This document shows positions 1 to 8,703 of a stretch of DNA of 24,118 nt, one piece after another; positions within the stretch are counted from its first letter, which is position 1; each line of letters opens with the position of its first letter. The notes beneath the pieces were generated by a model. That model saw nothing but the letters and a program-made list of their open reading frames with translations. It ran no database searches and was not told the origin of the DNA. This stretch comes from Bacteroidales bacterium UBA5621 (GTDB lineage Bacteria; Bacteroidota; Bacteroidia; Bacteroidales; VadinHA17): positions 76,903 to 101,020 of the forward strand of contig DIKJ01000008.1 in the NCBI GenBank assembly GCA_002424525.1, written 5' to 3'. The translations under genes and the position numbers were made by a program.

Positions 1-260
<260 letters not shown>

Positions 261-275
261 TTATTTGCGGATTGG

Positions 276-866
276 TTATTCAGTTTCCGGTTTTTCAGGG
301 GTTCCAGGGGTTTCAGGAGTTTCAGGTACTTTCGGTGCTTCCGCAGTATCCTTTACCTCCTTTGCCTGAGCCTTTTCTGCCTTCTTTGTTGCTGAAACGG
401 CGCGTTTCCCCTGACTGGCTTTTTCCTCATCATCGCCGCCTTTTTTCTTCGAAGCTCTTCTTCTGCGGGTGGCTTTTGGTTTGGCTTCTGCTCCGGCAAG
501 CATGTTTTCATTGAAATCAACCAGTTCGAGGATGCACATCTCAGCATTATCGCCGATCCTGTTGCCGGTTTTAAGGATACGAGTGTATCCGCCCGGCCTC
601 TCCCCTATCTTTGGCGAAACCTCCCTGAACAGTTCGGAGACCGCCGTCTTGTCTTTCAGATAGCTGAATGCGACCCTTCTTGAGTGGGTCGAATCTTCCT
701 TCGATTTTGTAATAACAGGCTCCACAAAAGTCTTAAGAGCTTTGGCTTTGGCAACAGTTGTGGTTATCCTCTTATGCAGGATCAGCGACGCCGCCATATT
801 TGAGAGCATCGCTTTCCTGTGAGAACTCTTTCTTCCTAAATGGTTTATAACTCTTTGATGTCGCAT
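276..866 (-). CDS. rplQ: 50S ribosomal protein L17 with long charged C-terminal tail
   Basis: L17 (bL17) is a large-subunit protein near the peptide exit tunnel. Residues 1 to about 120 match the family: [34 protein letters not shown], then the [25 protein letters not shown] block. The E. coli protein is about 127 residues. This one has 196, with about 70 extra residues rich in Lys, Arg, Ala and Glu that end in [16 protein letters not shown]. Extended L17 tails are common in Bacteroidota. The tail is probably disordered and looks as though it grew by short tandem duplication. The gene starts 27 bp after rpoA, the usual order at the end of the alpha operon. Confidence 0.98.
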   Translation of the reverse strand: MRHQRVINHLGRKSSHRKAMLSNMAASLILHKRITTTVAKAKALKTFVEPVITKSKEDSTHSRRVAFSYLKDKTAVSELFREVSPKIGERPGGYTRILKTGNRIGDNAEMCILELVDFNENMLAGAEAKPKATRRRRASKKKGGDDEEKASQGKRAVSATKKAEKAQAKEVKDTAEAPKVPETPETPGTPEKPETE

Positions 867-893
867 CTCTCTATTTCCTCAAACAGTTTCAAA

Positions 894-1886
894 TTAATCT
901 TTATCCAGTTTATATTTGCTTACATCCATTCCGAACGACAGGCTCATGGACTCAAGGAGTTCATCAAGCTCGGTAAGCGACTTCTTTCCAAAATTCCTGA
1001 ACTTCAGAAGGTCGTTCTTGTTGAACTTGACAAGGTCGCCAAGTGTTTCGACTTCAGCAGCTTTCAGACAATTCAGAGCACGTACTGAGAGGTCCAGGTC
1101 AATAAGCTTGGTTTTAAGAAGCTGTCTCATATGAAGGATCTCCTCATCAAACTCCTCATTGCCCAGTTTATCATCCGAATCGAGGGTGATTTTCTCATCC
1201 GAGAAAAGCAAAAAGTGATAAATCAGAATTTTTGCAGCCTCTTTAAGAGCATCTTTCGGATGTATCGATCCGTCGGTCTCGATTTCCAGCAAGAGTTTCT
1301 CATAGTCGGTCTTCTGCTCCACACGATAGTTCTCGACCGCATATTTCACGTTCCTGATAGGAGTAAAGATTGAGTCTATGGCAATAAGTCCGAATTCACT
1401 CTCTTCAGGTTGATTTTCTTCTGCCGGCACATAGCCCCTGCCTCTGCTTATGGTCAGTTCAAGGTTCAGCTTGACATCCTGTTCCATCCTGAACAGAACG
1501 AGATCCGGATTGAGCACTTCAAAATTGCTAAGAGAATTGTTAAGGCTACCGGCTTTAAAAAGTTCCTGGCCGCTGATCTTGATAACGGCTTTTTCCTGAT
1601 CGCTCTCTTCGACTATCCTTCTGAATCTTACCTGTTTGAGCTTGAGGATAATTTCCGTAACATCCTCGATTACACCTGGAATGGTTGAGAACTCGTGGTC
1701 GATGCCATCGATCTTTACCGTTGTGACGGCAAATCCTTCGAGCGAGGAGAGAAGGATCCTTCGCAAAGCGTTGCCCACAGTAATGCCATAGCCGGGTTCA
1801 AGCGGACGGAACTCGAATTTTCCGTACTTGTCGGTGGCTTCGAGCATAATTACCTTGTCAGGCTTCTGGAATGATAAAATAGCCAT
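894..1886 (-). CDS. rpoA: DNA-directed RNA polymerase subunit alpha
   Basis: Alpha dimerises to scaffold assembly of core RNA polymerase, and its C-terminal domain contacts UP elements and activators. The length, 330 residues, is normal. The N-terminal domain (about 1-235) contains [29 protein letters not shown] and [16 protein letters not shown], which form the dimer and beta-contact surface. The C-terminal domain (about 260-320) contains [21 protein letters not shown] and [13 protein letters not shown]. These keep the Arg, Asn and Lys positions that contact DNA in E. coli alpha (R265, N268, K298 equivalents). The gene follows rpsD by 18 bp and precedes rplQ, as in most bacterial alpha operons. 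Confidence 0.99.
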   Translation of the reverse strand: MAILSFQKPDKVIMLEATDKYGKFEFRPLEPGYGITVGNALRRILLSSLEGFAVTTVKIDGIDHEFSTIPGVIEDVTEIILKLKQVRFRRIVEESDQEKAVIKISGQELFKAGSLNNSLSNFEVLNPDLVLFRMEQDVKLNLELTISRGRGYVPAEENQPEESEFGLIAIDSIFTPIRNVKYAVENYRVEQKTDYEKLLLEIETDGSIHPKDALKEAAKILIYHFLLFSDEKITLDSDDKLGNEEFDEEILHMRQLLKTKLIDLDLSVRALNCLKAAEVETLGDLVKFNKNDLLKFRNFGKKSLTELDELLESMSLSFGMDVSKYKLDKD

Positions 1887-1904
1887 AGAATTTATCTTAT
1901 ATAT

Positions 1905-2513
1905 TTATTTTGAATACAATTCAACAATAAGCTGTTCCTTGATATTCTCAGGTATATCTGTTCTGTCCGGTACACTCATGAATTTTCCGGCCATCTGGGC
2001 ATCGTCCCATTCAAGCCAGGAGAGCTTTGAATGTCTCCTGCCCGATATTGCGTCAACAATTGCTTCCAGTGATCTGGATTTCTCGCGTACAGCAATAATA
2101 TCCCCGGGTTTGAGCTGGCAGGAAGGTATGTTGATGACATTTCCATTCACTGTTATGTGCCTGTGGGAAACAAGCTGACGTGCACCCGCCCTTGTCGGGG
2201 AGATGCCGAGCCTGTAAACCACATTATCAAGGCGGGCTTCCAGCATCTGCAACAGGACCTCCCCCGTCACTCCCTTGCTCCTTGACGCCTTTTCAAACGT
2301 ATTTCGGAACTGACGCTCGAGTATTCCATAGGTGTATTTGGCCTTCTGTTTTTCCTGAAGCTGAATTCCATATTCCGACGTCTTCTTTCTCTTCTTGTTC
2401 ATCCCATGCTGGCCTGGAGGGAAATTTTTCCTGTCGAGGTGTTTATCGGGTCCGTAAATCGGATCTCCGAATTTTCTTGCAATTTTCGATTTTGGGCCAA
2501 TATATCTCGCCAT
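1905..2513 (-). CDS. rpsD: 30S ribosomal protein S4
   Basis: S4 (uS4) is a primary 16S rRNA binder that nucleates assembly of the 30S body and affects decoding accuracy. The length of 202 residues is typical. The start [37 protein letters not shown] lacks the N-terminal cysteine cluster of zinc-binding S4 proteins. The S4 RNA-binding domain lies at about 94-155 ([34 protein letters not shown]). In enteric bacteria S4 represses translation of its own operon. I did not identify an equivalent pseudoknot here. The gene lies 33 bp after rpsK and 18 bp before rpoA. Confidence 0.99.
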   Translation of the reverse strand: MARYIGPKSKIARKFGDPIYGPDKHLDRKNFPPGQHGMNKKRKKTSEYGIQLQEKQKAKYTYGILERQFRNTFEKASRSKGVTGEVLLQMLEARLDNVVYRLGISPTRAGARQLVSHRHITVNGNVINIPSCQLKPGDIIAVREKSRSLEAIVDAISGRRHSKLSWLEWDDAQMAGKFMSVPDRTDIPENIKEQLIVELYSK

Positions 2514-2546
2514 CTGATTAATATTTTGCTTTTATTACCTGTTCTG

Positions 2547-2936
2547 TTAAACTCTTCTTCTTCCCGGTGCACGGCATCCGTTATGAGGCATTGGCGTTAC
2601 ATCAACAATCTCCGCGACCTCTATTCCGGTATTGCTTATTGATCTGATCGCTGATTCGCGGCCCGATCCCGGTCCCTTAACAAAAACCTTTACTTTTCTC
2701 AGGCCAAGGTCAAATGCTATTCTGGAACACTCTTCCGATGCCATCTGGGCAGCGTACGGAGTGTTTTTCTTTGAACCCCTGAATCCCATCTTGCCTGCAG
2801 ATGACCACGATATCACCTGACCCGAATTATTTGTCAGTGTGACAATAATATTGTTGAAAGAAGAGTGAATGTGAGCCTGCCCGTTAGATTCGACTTTAAC
2901 GATCCTCTTTTTTAATGCTCCGGTTTTCTTTGCCAT
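2547..2936 (-). CDS. rpsK: 30S ribosomal protein S11
   Basis: S11 (uS11) sits on the 30S platform next to the mRNA exit path and the Shine-Dalgarno/anti-Shine-Dalgarno region. The length of 129 residues is normal. Recognisable blocks are [48 protein letters not shown] and the conserved end [18 protein letters not shown]. The Asn-Gly in that end is the site of isoaspartate formation in E. coli S11. The start is 7 bp after rpsM, in standard alpha-operon order. Confidence 0.99.
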   Translation of the reverse strand: MAKKTGALKKRIVKVESNGQAHIHSSFNNIIVTLTNNSGQVISWSSAGKMGFRGSKKNTPYAAQMASEECSRIAFDLGLRKVKVFVKGPGSGRESAIRSISNTGIEVAEIVDVTPMPHNGCRAPGRRRV

Positions 2937-2943
2937 ATATTAC

Positions 2944-3321
2944 TTATTTAGTAGCTTTTTTCTTGTTTGCAACAGTCTTTTTTCTGCCTTTGCGGGTCCG
3001 GGCATTATTCTTGGTGCTCTGTCCCCTTACCGGAAGGCCGATTCTGTGGCGTACTCCGCGGTAACAGCCAATATCCATAAGCCTTTTTATGTTTATCTGC
3101 GTTTCTGAACGAAGTTCTCCCTCAAGCTTGTAGTTATCGTTCAGAATCCTCCTTATAGAGTTGATCTGGTCGTCACTCCATTCCTGGACTTTTGCGTTCC
3201 TGTCAACTCCGGCTTCATCAAGTACTTTCTGTGCGATGGTCCTGCCTACACCGTAAATGTAAGTAAGGCCTATCTCACCTCTCTTGTTTCTTGGTAAATC
3301 AACACCAACAATACGTGCCAT
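2944..3321 (-). CDS. rpsM: 30S ribosomal protein S13
   Basis: S13 (uS13) lies in the 30S head and contacts the P-site tRNA and the large subunit through bridge B1. The length of 125 residues is normal. [34 protein letters not shown] is the helix-two-turn-helix start. [29 protein letters not shown] is the conserved basic tail that reaches the P site, extended here by a Lys-rich end ([10 protein letters not shown]). The gene starts 38 bp after rpmJ. That gap contains a possible internal promoter element (see 3346-3353). Confidence 0.99.
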   Translation of the reverse strand: MARIVGVDLPRNKRGEIGLTYIYGVGRTIAQKVLDEAGVDRNAKVQEWSDDQINSIRRILNDNYKLEGELRSETQINIKRLMDIGCYRGVRHRIGLPVRGQSTKNNARTRKGRKKTVANKKKATK

Positions 3322-3345
3322 ATAAAACTTTTCTTAAATGAGTTG

Positions 3346-3353
3346 CAAAATTA
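3346..3353 (-). promoter_or_regulatory. Possible internal -7 element ahead of rpsM
   Basis: The minus strand reads TAATTTTG, which fits the Bacteroidota -7 consensus TAnnTTTG. It lies 24 bp before the rpsM ATG, in an AT-rich stretch between rpmJ and rpsM. I found no convincing -33 TTG at the usual distance, so this may be a chance match in AT-rich DNA. If real, it would let the alpha-operon genes be transcribed partly independently. Confidence 0.25.
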
Positions 3354-3359
3354 ATTAAA

Positions 3360-3476
3360 TTATCCCTGCCTCTGTTTGAACTTGGGATTTTTCTTGTTTA
3401 TAATGTAAATGCGCCCCTTCCGCCTGACTATCTTGCAGTCGGCGCTGCGCTTTTTTACAGATGCTCTTACTTTCAT
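3360..3476 (-). CDS. rpmJ: 50S ribosomal protein L36 (zinc-free, C-minus form)
   Basis: This is a 38-residue gene found by direct reading: [20 protein letters not shown] and then [19 protein letters not shown]36 (bL36) is the smallest large-subunit protein and organises 23S rRNA. The C-plus form binds zinc with three cysteines and a histidine. Here only one cysteine remains and the other ligand positions are Ser/Arg, Asn and Phe, so this is a C-minus, zinc-independent version. Its place between infA (13 bp upstream) and rpsM (38 bp downstream) is the standard one. Confidence 0.98.
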   Translation of the reverse strand: MKVRASVKKRSADCKIVRRKGRIYIINKKNPKFKQRQG

Positions 3477-3489
3477 ATCGTTACGTTAC

Positions 3490-3708
3490 TTATTTATATC
3501 TGAATGTTATTCTTCCTTTTGTCAAATCGTATGGTGACATTTCAACTTTCACCCTGTCGCCCGGCAAAATCTTGATATAATGCATTCTCATCTTGCCTGA
3601 GATATGTGCAGTTATAACATGTCCGTTTTCGAGCTCGACCCTGAACATTGCATTTGACAGGGCTTCGATGATTGTTCCATCCTGCTCGATTGATGGTTGT
3701 TTCGACAT
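3490..3708 (-). CDS. infA: Translation initiation factor IF-1
   Basis: IF-1 binds the ribosomal A site during initiation and helps IF-2 and IF-3 select the initiator tRNA. The protein is 72 residues, the usual size, and forms a single S1/OB-fold domain. Diagnostic segments are [54 protein letters not shown] and [10 protein letters not shown]. The gene starts 4 bp after map and precedes rpmJ. This map-infA-rpmJ order follows secY in many Bacteroidota and Firmicutes. Confidence 0.99.
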   Translation of the reverse strand: MSKQPSIEQDGTIIEALSNAMFRVELENGHVITAHISGKMRMHYIKILPGDRVKVEMSPYDLTKGRITFRYK

Positions 3709-3712
3709 ACGT

Positions 3713-4492
3713 TTATAATTTATTTAAAACTTCTTCTATATAATCGAAAGTTGACAAAACATCTGCCCTGCCTTTATCGACTGCAACAGCATATTCAAAA
3801 TGTGCTGAAGGTTTTCCGTCGACTGTCCTGATGGTCCATCCGTCTCTCATCTGTTTTGTCTCTTTCCTGCCGAGGTTGATCATCGGTTCGATACAGATTA
3901 CAAGGCCTTTTTCCATCTTCGGTCCTGATCCCTTTTTTCCGAAATTCGGAACTTCAGGCGGCTCATGCAATCTTTTCCCAAGCCCGTGGCCAACCAGTTC
4001 CCTTACCACTGTGAATCCGCCGCTTTCAGCCTCAGACTGAACTGCGCTGGAAACATCTCCTATCCTGTTGCCGGCAACTGCCTCCTTCACACCTGCCTCC
4101 AGTGAGGCTCTTGTATACCGGAGAAGCTCTCTGACCTTTTCGTCTATCGTTCCGACTGCAAAAGTGTAGGCACTGTCGCCATACCATCCGTTCAGAATCA
4201 CCCCGCAGTCGATCGACAGTACATCTCCTTCCTGCAGAACATAGTCCGACGGGATACCATGTACCACTTCGTCATTCACAGAAGTACAGAGGGTAGCCGG
4301 AAAACCGTTATACCCCTTGAAAGCCGGAACAGCCCCGTTGTCGCGGATAAACGACTCTGCAATCCTGTCGAGATGAAGTGTGCTGATCCCCGGCCTGATG
4401 AATGCGGCAACTTCTGCGAGTGTTTTGGACACTAGCAGATTGCTCTCCCTTAACATTTCGACCTCTTCATCAGTCTTAATATACAACATCAA
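3713..4492 (-). CDS. map: Type I methionine aminopeptidase
   Basis: This enzyme removes the N-terminal methionine from nascent proteins when the second residue is small, using a two-metal centre. The 259-residue protein carries all expected ligands of the pita-bread fold: His78 (VVHGIP), Asp95 (SIDCG), Asp106 (GDSAYTF), His169 ([12 protein letters not shown]), Glu202 (IEPMINLG) and Glu233 (HFEYAV). There is no N-terminal SH3-binding or zinc-finger extension, so it is the plain type Ia form. Two ATG codons are adjacent at the start and either could be used. The gene follows secY by 15 bp and precedes infA by 4 bp. Confidence 0.98.
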   Translation of the reverse strand: MMLYIKTDEEVEMLRESNLLVSKTLAEVAAFIRPGISTLHLDRIAESFIRDNGAVPAFKGYNGFPATLCTSVNDEVVHGIPSDYVLQEGDVLSIDCGVILNGWYGDSAYTFAVGTIDEKVRELLRYTRASLEAGVKEAVAGNRIGDVSSAVQSEAESGGFTVVRELVGHGLGKRLHEPPEVPNFGKKGSGPKMEKGLVICIEPMINLGRKETKQMRDGWTIRTVDGKPSAHFEYAVAVDKGRADVLSTFDYIEEVLNKL

Positions 4493-4507
4493 AGAACGTT
4501 ATTGCTT

Positions 4508-5836
4508 TTAACCTGCCGTTACCGCGCCAGACCTTCCCTTAATGCGGCCCGATTTCATAAGACCGTCATAGTGACGCATAAGCAGGTGACTCTCAATCTG
4601 TTGCAATGTATCAAGAACAACCCCGACAAGAATCAGCAGGGATGTTCCGCCATAAAACTGTGCAAACTGCGGTGTAATACCAGCCCTGACCGCAATAGAC
4701 GGCAGGATCGCTACAAATGCCAGAAAAACTGAACCTGGCAGAGTAATCCTCGACATCACAGTGTCCAGAAATTCAACCGTTTTCCTCCCTGGCTTGATAC
4801 CGGGAATAAAACCGCCGTTCTTCTTCATGTCCTCCGCCATCTGAACAGGATTAATCGTAATCGCTGTGTAAAAATAAGTGAAGAGGATAATCAGAATTGC
4901 CGTGACAAGATTATACAAAAACCCGTACATATTCGAGAAGGCCATCATGAATCCTGATCCGGAACTTGCATAGCCTGCGATTATAATAGGAAGCATCATG
5001 ATTGCCTGGGCAAAAATGATTGGCATAACTCCTGCAGCGTTAACTTTAAGGGGAATATACTGACGAACCCCTCCGTACTGCTTGTTCCCGACGATCCTTC
5101 TGGCATACTGAACAGGCACGCGCCGCGTTCCCTGCACAAGCAGTATCGTTCCGAGAATAACCACGAAGAGTATAATTATTTCAACTATCACAGCTATTGC
5201 GCCACCTGCACCGCCCAACCTTGTTCCTGCTTCGAAGACAAAATTGGCAGGAAGCCGGGCGATGATACCGATCATTATTATCAGGGAAATTCCGTTCCCG
5301 ATGCCTTTATCCGTAATTCTTTCCCCGAGCCACATAACGAACATCGTTCCTGCGGTAAGGATCACCACCGAGGAGAATTTAAAGAAGAAACCGGTCAGAA
5401 TAAATGCGCTGGGCGGAAGCTGGGCAGAAAGGTTAACGAGGTATGTAGGGGCCTGAAGGATAAGGATCCCGACCGTAAGGTATCTCGTATACTGATTCAT
5501 TTTGCGTCTTCCGCTTTCGCCCTCCTTCTGCAGTTTCTGGAAGTATGGAAAAACGATACCCAGCAACTGTACTACGATGGATGCCGAGATATAGGGCATG
5601 ATCCCGAGGGCAAAAATTGAGGCCTGTGAGAACGCACCTCCCGAAAACATATCGAGCAGACCCATGATACCTGAAGAGGTCTGGTCTTTCAGACCTGCAA
5701 GCTGTGAGGGATCGATACCGGGCAGGGATATATATTTCCCAAGCCTGTATAACAATATGATTCCTAAAGTATAGAGCAGTCTTGCACGAAGATCTTCTAT
5801 CTTGAAAATGTTTTTTATGGTCTGAATCAGTCTCAT
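4508..5836 (-). CDS. secY: Preprotein translocase subunit SecY
   Basis: SecY is the pore of the Sec channel in the inner membrane, working with SecE, SecG and SecA. The length of 442 residues and ten hydrophobic segments fit the family. The start MRLIQTIKNIFKIEDLRARLLYTLGIILLYRLGKYISLPGID leads into the first membrane helix and the plug region. The QLLGIVFPYFQKLQKEGESGRRKMNQYTR segment and the cytoplasmic loop with ARRIVGNKQYGGVRQYIPLKVNAAGVMPIIFA are characteristic. The C-terminal part ends with DTLQQIESHLLMRHYDGLMKSGRIKGR. The gene is 4 bp after rplO, as usual in spc operons. Confidence 0.99.
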   Translation of the reverse strand: MRLIQTIKNIFKIEDLRARLLYTLGIILLYRLGKYISLPGIDPSQLAGLKDQTSSGIMGLLDMFSGGAFSQASIFALGIMPYISASIVVQLLGIVFPYFQKLQKEGESGRRKMNQYTRYLTVGILILQAPTYLVNLSAQLPPSAFILTGFFFKFSSVVILTAGTMFVMWLGERITDKGIGNGISLIIMIGIIARLPANFVFEAGTRLGGAGGAIAVIVEIIILFVVILGTILLVQGTRRVPVQYARRIVGNKQYGGVRQYIPLKVNAAGVMPIIFAQAIMMLPIIIAGYASSGSGFMMAFSNMYGFLYNLVTAILIILFTYFYTAITINPVQMAEDMKKNGGFIPGIKPGRKTVEFLDTVMSRITLPGSVFLAFVAILPSIAVRAGITPQFAQFYGGTSLLILVGVVLDTLQQIESHLLMRHYDGLMKSGRIKGRSGAVTAG

Positions 5837-5840
5837 GAAC

Positions 5841-6287
5841 TTATATTTTTACAACTGTTCCCTCTTTGGCCTGGATTGCTTCTTCTGCTGACTTGCTGAA
5901 GGCATGCGCATGTACTTCGAGCTTACGTTCAAGGGTGCCTTTCCCAAGGATTTTCACAAGAGCATTCTTCGATACCAGTCCGGCGCTTCTTAGCACCTCA
6001 AAATCGATCTTTTCAATGTTATTCTTTTCAGCAAGGCTCTGAAGGGTGCTTATATTAATACCTTTATATTCCCTGCGGTTTATGTTCTTGAAACCAAATT
6101 TCGGAACTCGTCTCTGAAGCGGCATCTGCCCCCCTTCAAACCCGACCTTCTTGCTGTAACCCGACCTGGATTTTGCGCCTTTATGACCCCTGGTCGATGT
6201 ACCTCCTTTACCGGAGCCCTGTCCGCGACCCAGGCGCTTATTCTTTTTAACTGATCCTTTGGCAGGTTTTAAATTGCTCAAATCCAT
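5841..6287 (-). CDS. rplO: 50S ribosomal protein L15
   Basis: L15 (uL15) is a late-assembly large-subunit protein whose basic N-terminal arm threads into 23S rRNA. I place the start at MDLSNLKPAKGSVKKNKRLG, giving 148 residues, because this matches the family. An upstream in-frame ATG would add 13 residues (MKIFKLNDFISIV) that do not look like L15, and it would run towards the end of rpmD. The Gly-rich RLGRGQGSGKGGTSTRGHKGAKSRSG and FEGGQMPLQRRVPKFGFKN blocks are diagnostic. The gap to rpmD is 25 bp and to secY 4 bp. Confidence 0.98.
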   Translation of the reverse strand: MDLSNLKPAKGSVKKNKRLGRGQGSGKGGTSTRGHKGAKSRSGYSKKVGFEGGQMPLQRRVPKFGFKNINRREYKGINISTLQSLAEKNNIEKIDFEVLRSAGLVSKNALVKILGKGTLERKLEVHAHAFSKSAEEAIQAKEGTVVKI

Positions 6288-6312
6288 TACTATGCTTATA
6301 AAATCGTTTAAC

Positions 6313-6492
6313 TTAAATATTTTCAACCTTAACCAGGTGCTTCACTTTCTCCACCATTCCGAGGATCGGAGGTGTGGCTTCATGCTCAACACTATGGTTT
6401 AATTTGCGGATACCCAAGGCTTCAAGTGTTCTTTTCTGCCTTTCGGGTTTACCGTTTTTGCTTTTTACCTGGGTGATACGAATTCTTGCCAT
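6313..6492 (-). CDS. rpmD: 50S ribosomal protein L30
   Basis: This 59-residue gene, found by direct reading, begins MARIRITQVKSKNGKPERQK. It continues with RTLEALGIRKLNHSVEHEATPPILGMVEKVKHLVKV, the ferredoxin-like L30 (uL30) fold, with the conserved LGLRK-like and GMV..V..LV segments. It sits between rpsE (14 bp upstream) and rplO (25 bp downstream), the standard spc position. Some bacteria lack L30, but here the frame is intact from ATG to TAA. Confidence 0.97.
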   Translation of the reverse strand: MARIRITQVKSKNGKPERQKRTLEALGIRKLNHSVEHEATPPILGMVEKVKHLVKVENI

Positions 6493-6506
6493 TATGTACA
6501 GTATTG

Positions 6507-7022
6507 CTAACCGTTAAATACTTTGTCCATCCCGATGCCTCTGTGTTCGGCTACCGTATGAGGATCTCGCAATTCAAGAAGAGCCTCGAAGGTGGCCTTT
6601 ACAAGGTTATGAGGGTTTGACGAACCCTTTGATTTTGCGAGTACATTCCTTACTCCCACGCTCTCAAGAACGGCACGCATAGCGCCTCCCGCCTTGACAC
6701 CCGTACCTTCCGCTGCCGGTTTGATGAACACTTTTGCCCCTCCGAATTTTGCTAACTGTTCGTGAGGAATGGTGCCATTGATGACCGGGACCTTAATAAG
6801 GTTCTTTTTTGCATCCTCAATGCCTTTGGCTATTGCCGTGGTCACTTCACTGGCTTTACCCAGTCCGTGACCCACGATGCCATCCTCATTTCCCACTACA
6901 ACAATAGCAGAGAAGCTGAATGTTCGTCCTCCCTTGGTCACTTTAGTTACTCTCTGGATGCTGACGAGCCTGTCTTTTAGCTCGAGGTCGCTCGTTTTTA
7001 CTTTTCTTATACCGCTTGTCAT
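6507..7022 (-). CDS. rpsE: 30S ribosomal protein S5
   Basis: S5 (uS5) lines the mRNA entry tunnel and influences decoding fidelity; spectinomycin-resistance mutations map to it in E. coli. The length of 171 residues is normal. The N-terminal double-stranded-RNA-binding-like domain reads [46 protein letters not shown]. The C-terminal domain contains [41 protein letters not shown]. The ATG is 6 bp after rplR, with only a weak AAGAAG upstream and no clear ribosome-binding site. Confidence 0.99.
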   Translation of the reverse strand: MTSGIRKVKTSDLELKDRLVSIQRVTKVTKGGRTFSFSAIVVVGNEDGIVGHGLGKASEVTTAIAKGIEDAKKNLIKVPVINGTIPHEQLAKFGGAKVFIKPAAEGTGVKAGGAMRAVLESVGVRNVLAKSKGSSNPHNLVKATFEALLELRDPHTVAEHRGIGMDKVFNG

Positions 7023-7028
7023 ATCTTC

Positions 7029-7388
7029 TTAAAATTTTAATCCCTCTTCGCGGGCTGCATCAGCCAGTGATTTTACCCTGCCATGATATTTATATCCGCT
7101 CCTGTCAAAGACAACATTCTCTATTCCCTTCTCCCTGCATTTCGCAGCGACCATTTTTCCGACCAGTCTGGCCTGTTCGGTTTTATTGATCCCTGTTTTT
7201 TCAGCAACCTCTTTCTCTTTTGAGCAGGCCGACAGAAGTGTTACCCTGTTCAGATCGTCGATAACCTGGGCGTATATCTGTTTATTGCTTCGAAATACTG
7301 CAAGACGTGGTTTCCCGGCAGTACCGCTTATCTTTTTCCGGATCCTCAACCTGATCCTCGATCTTCTTTCCAACTTAGTCAAACCCAT
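7029..7388 (-). CDS. rplR: 50S ribosomal protein L18
   Basis: L18 (uL18) binds 5S rRNA together with L5 and brings it into the central protuberance. The length of 119 residues is typical. The basic N-terminus [37 protein letters not shown] and the end [26 protein letters not shown] are classic L18. It lies 35 bp after rplF and 6 bp before rpsE. Confidence 0.99.
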   Translation of the reverse strand: MGLTKLERRSRIRLRIRKKISGTAGKPRLAVFRSNKQIYAQVIDDLNRVTLLSACSKEKEVAEKTGINKTEQARLVGKMVAAKCREKGIENVVFDRSGYKYHGRVKSLADAAREEGLKF

Positions 7389-7423
7389 GTTTTTACAGTT
7401 TTTCCGATTTTGAATTACACATT

Positions 7424-7978
7424 CTAGACACTTGCAGATTTTCCGGCCTTCCTCCTGAGCTTCTCTCCGACAAACTTGATGCCTTTGCCCTTGTAAGGTT
7501 CAGGCGGCCTGAGAGACCTTATCTTAGCGGCAACATGTCCGATAAGCTGCTTGTCGATGCTCTTCAGTGTGATAACCGGATTGCTCCTTCTTTCTGTTTT
7601 TGTTTCAACCTGTACTTCTTCGGGAAGCTCGATGATAATCTCATGAGAATATCCGAGACTCATTTCGAGCTGCTGCCCTTTGGCTTCTGCACGGTAACCT
7701 ACCCCCACAAGCTCAAGCTTTTTTGAGTAACCCTCTGAAACGCCTGTAACCATATTGGCCAGCAGGGCTCTGTAGAGTCCGTGCATCGATTTATGGTTTT
7801 TCGATTCTGATGGTCTTGACAATACCAGGGTATTGCCGGCAACCTCGATACTGAGGTCTTTATCAACAGCCTGCGACAATTCACCAAGCGGTCCTTTAAC
7901 GCTTACCACATTGTCCTCACCGATGGTAACAGTGACATTCTTTGGCAAGTTTACAGGTAATTTCCCTATTCGTGACAT
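7424..7978 (-). CDS. rplF: 50S ribosomal protein L6, preceded by a strong Shine-Dalgarno site
   Basis: L6 (uL6) supports the factor-binding region near the sarcin-ricin loop. I choose the start [20 protein letters not shown], giving 184 residues. An upstream ATG adds 14 residues with no family match and overlaps the end of rpsH. The two L6 domains are visible, with [38 protein letters not shown] in the first half and [29 protein letters not shown] at the end. The chosen ATG is preceded by a perfect AGGAGG at 8-nt spacing, which supports this start and is unusual in this operon. Confidence 0.98.
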   Translation of the reverse strand: MSRIGKLPVNLPKNVTVTIGEDNVVSVKGPLGELSQAVDKDLSIEVAGNTLVLSRPSESKNHKSMHGLYRALLANMVTGVSEGYSKKLELVGVGYRAEAKGQQLEMSLGYSHEIIIELPEEVQVETKTERRSNPVITLKSIDKQLIGHVAAKIRSLRPPEPYKGKGIKFVGEKLRRKAGKSASV

Positions 7979-7986
7979 AAATCTTT

Positions 7987-7992
7987 CCTCCT
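7987..7992 (-). promoter_or_regulatory. Perfect Shine-Dalgarno sequence for rplF
   Basis: The minus strand reads AGGAGGAAAGATTTATG, placing AGGAGG 8 nt before the rplF ATG, in the 16-bp rpsH-rplF gap. I checked every other start in the cluster. Nearly all lack any such site; rplE has AGGAG and rpsG has AAGGA at the same spacing. It decides the rplF start. Confidence 0.8.
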
Positions 7993-7994
7993 GA

Positions 7995-8393
7995 TTAGTA
8001 AACGTAACACAATACTTCACCTCCGATATTCTCTTTCTTGGCCTCCTTGTCGGTCATCAGTCCCTTCGATGTCGAGATTATCGCAATGCCAAGCCCGTTG
8101 AGCACCCTGGGCAGATCCTCAACACCGGTATATTTTCTAAGACCGGGGCGGCTGGCCCTCTGTATACTTTTTATTGCAGGGGTTTTGCTCCTTGGATTGT
8201 ACTTCAGGGCTATTTTCAGAACACTCTGCGGTGTTTCCCCTTCCAGCACCTTGTAACTCAGTATATATCCTTTTTCAAAAAGTATCCTTGCAATCTCCTT
8301 CTTCAGATTGGAAGAGGGTGCTTCGACAACTTTATGACCGGCCATAATGGCGTTCCTTATTCTGGTCAGTAAATCTGCTATCGGATCAGTCAT
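7995..8393 (-). CDS. rpsH: 30S ribosomal protein S8
   Basis: S8 (uS8) binds the central domain of 16S rRNA early in assembly. In E. coli it also represses the spc operon. The length of 132 residues is typical. MTDPIADLLTRIRNAIMAGHKVVEAPSSNLKKEIARIL is the N-terminal domain. RASRPGLRKYTGVEDLPRVLNGLGIAIISTSKGLMTDKEAKKENIGGEVLCYVY is the conserved RNA-binding C-terminus. It lies 36 bp after rpsN and 16 bp before rplF. I did not identify an S8-binding RNA mimic near rplE. Confidence 0.99.
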   Translation of the reverse strand: MTDPIADLLTRIRNAIMAGHKVVEAPSSNLKKEIARILFEKGYILSYKVLEGETPQSVLKIALKYNPRSKTPAIKSIQRASRPGLRKYTGVEDLPRVLNGLGIAIISTSKGLMTDKEAKKENIGGEVLCYVY

Positions 8394-8429
8394 CTTATAA
8401 TAGTTATAATTGTTTATAATCTTTAATCT

Positions 8430-8699
8430 CTACCAGCTGGCTTTCCTTATTCCCGGGATAATCCCGAAGGATGCCATTTCCCGGAAAGTTATCCTGCTGA
8501 TGCCAAATTGCCTCATATAACCCTTTGGCCGGCCTGTCAGTTTGCAGCGGTTGTGTATCCTGTTGGGATTTGAGTTCCTCGGCAGGCGGCTCAGCCCCAC
8601 AAAATCTCCTTCAGCTTTGAGCCTTGCCCTCTTGGCGGCATACTTCTCAACCAGCCTGATACGTTTAACCTCGCGGGCCTTCATTGATTCCTTAGCCAT
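8430..8699 (-). CDS. rpsN: 30S ribosomal protein S14 (zinc-free long form)
   Basis: S14 (uS14) lies in the 30S head near the A site. I start it at [20 protein letters not shown], giving 89 residues. The in-frame extension upstream (29 residues) overlaps rplE and does not resemble S14. The protein has the long-form layout, with [48 protein letters not shown]. It has a single cysteine instead of the CXXC...CXXC zinc site of the short 61-residue form. It begins 4 bp after rplE. Confidence 0.98.
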   Translation of the reverse strand: MAKESMKAREVKRIRLVEKYAAKRARLKAEGDFVGLSRLPRNSNPNRIHNRCKLTGRPKGYMRQFGISRITFREMASFGIIPGIRKASW

Positions 8700-8703
8700 A
8701 TAA

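Noticed and set aside
1410..1688. Plus-strand open frames opposite rpoA, and similar long frames opposite rplV, rplC, rplN and the RND gene
   Set aside because: They are antisense shadows of conserved genes, with low-complexity translations and no family resemblance.
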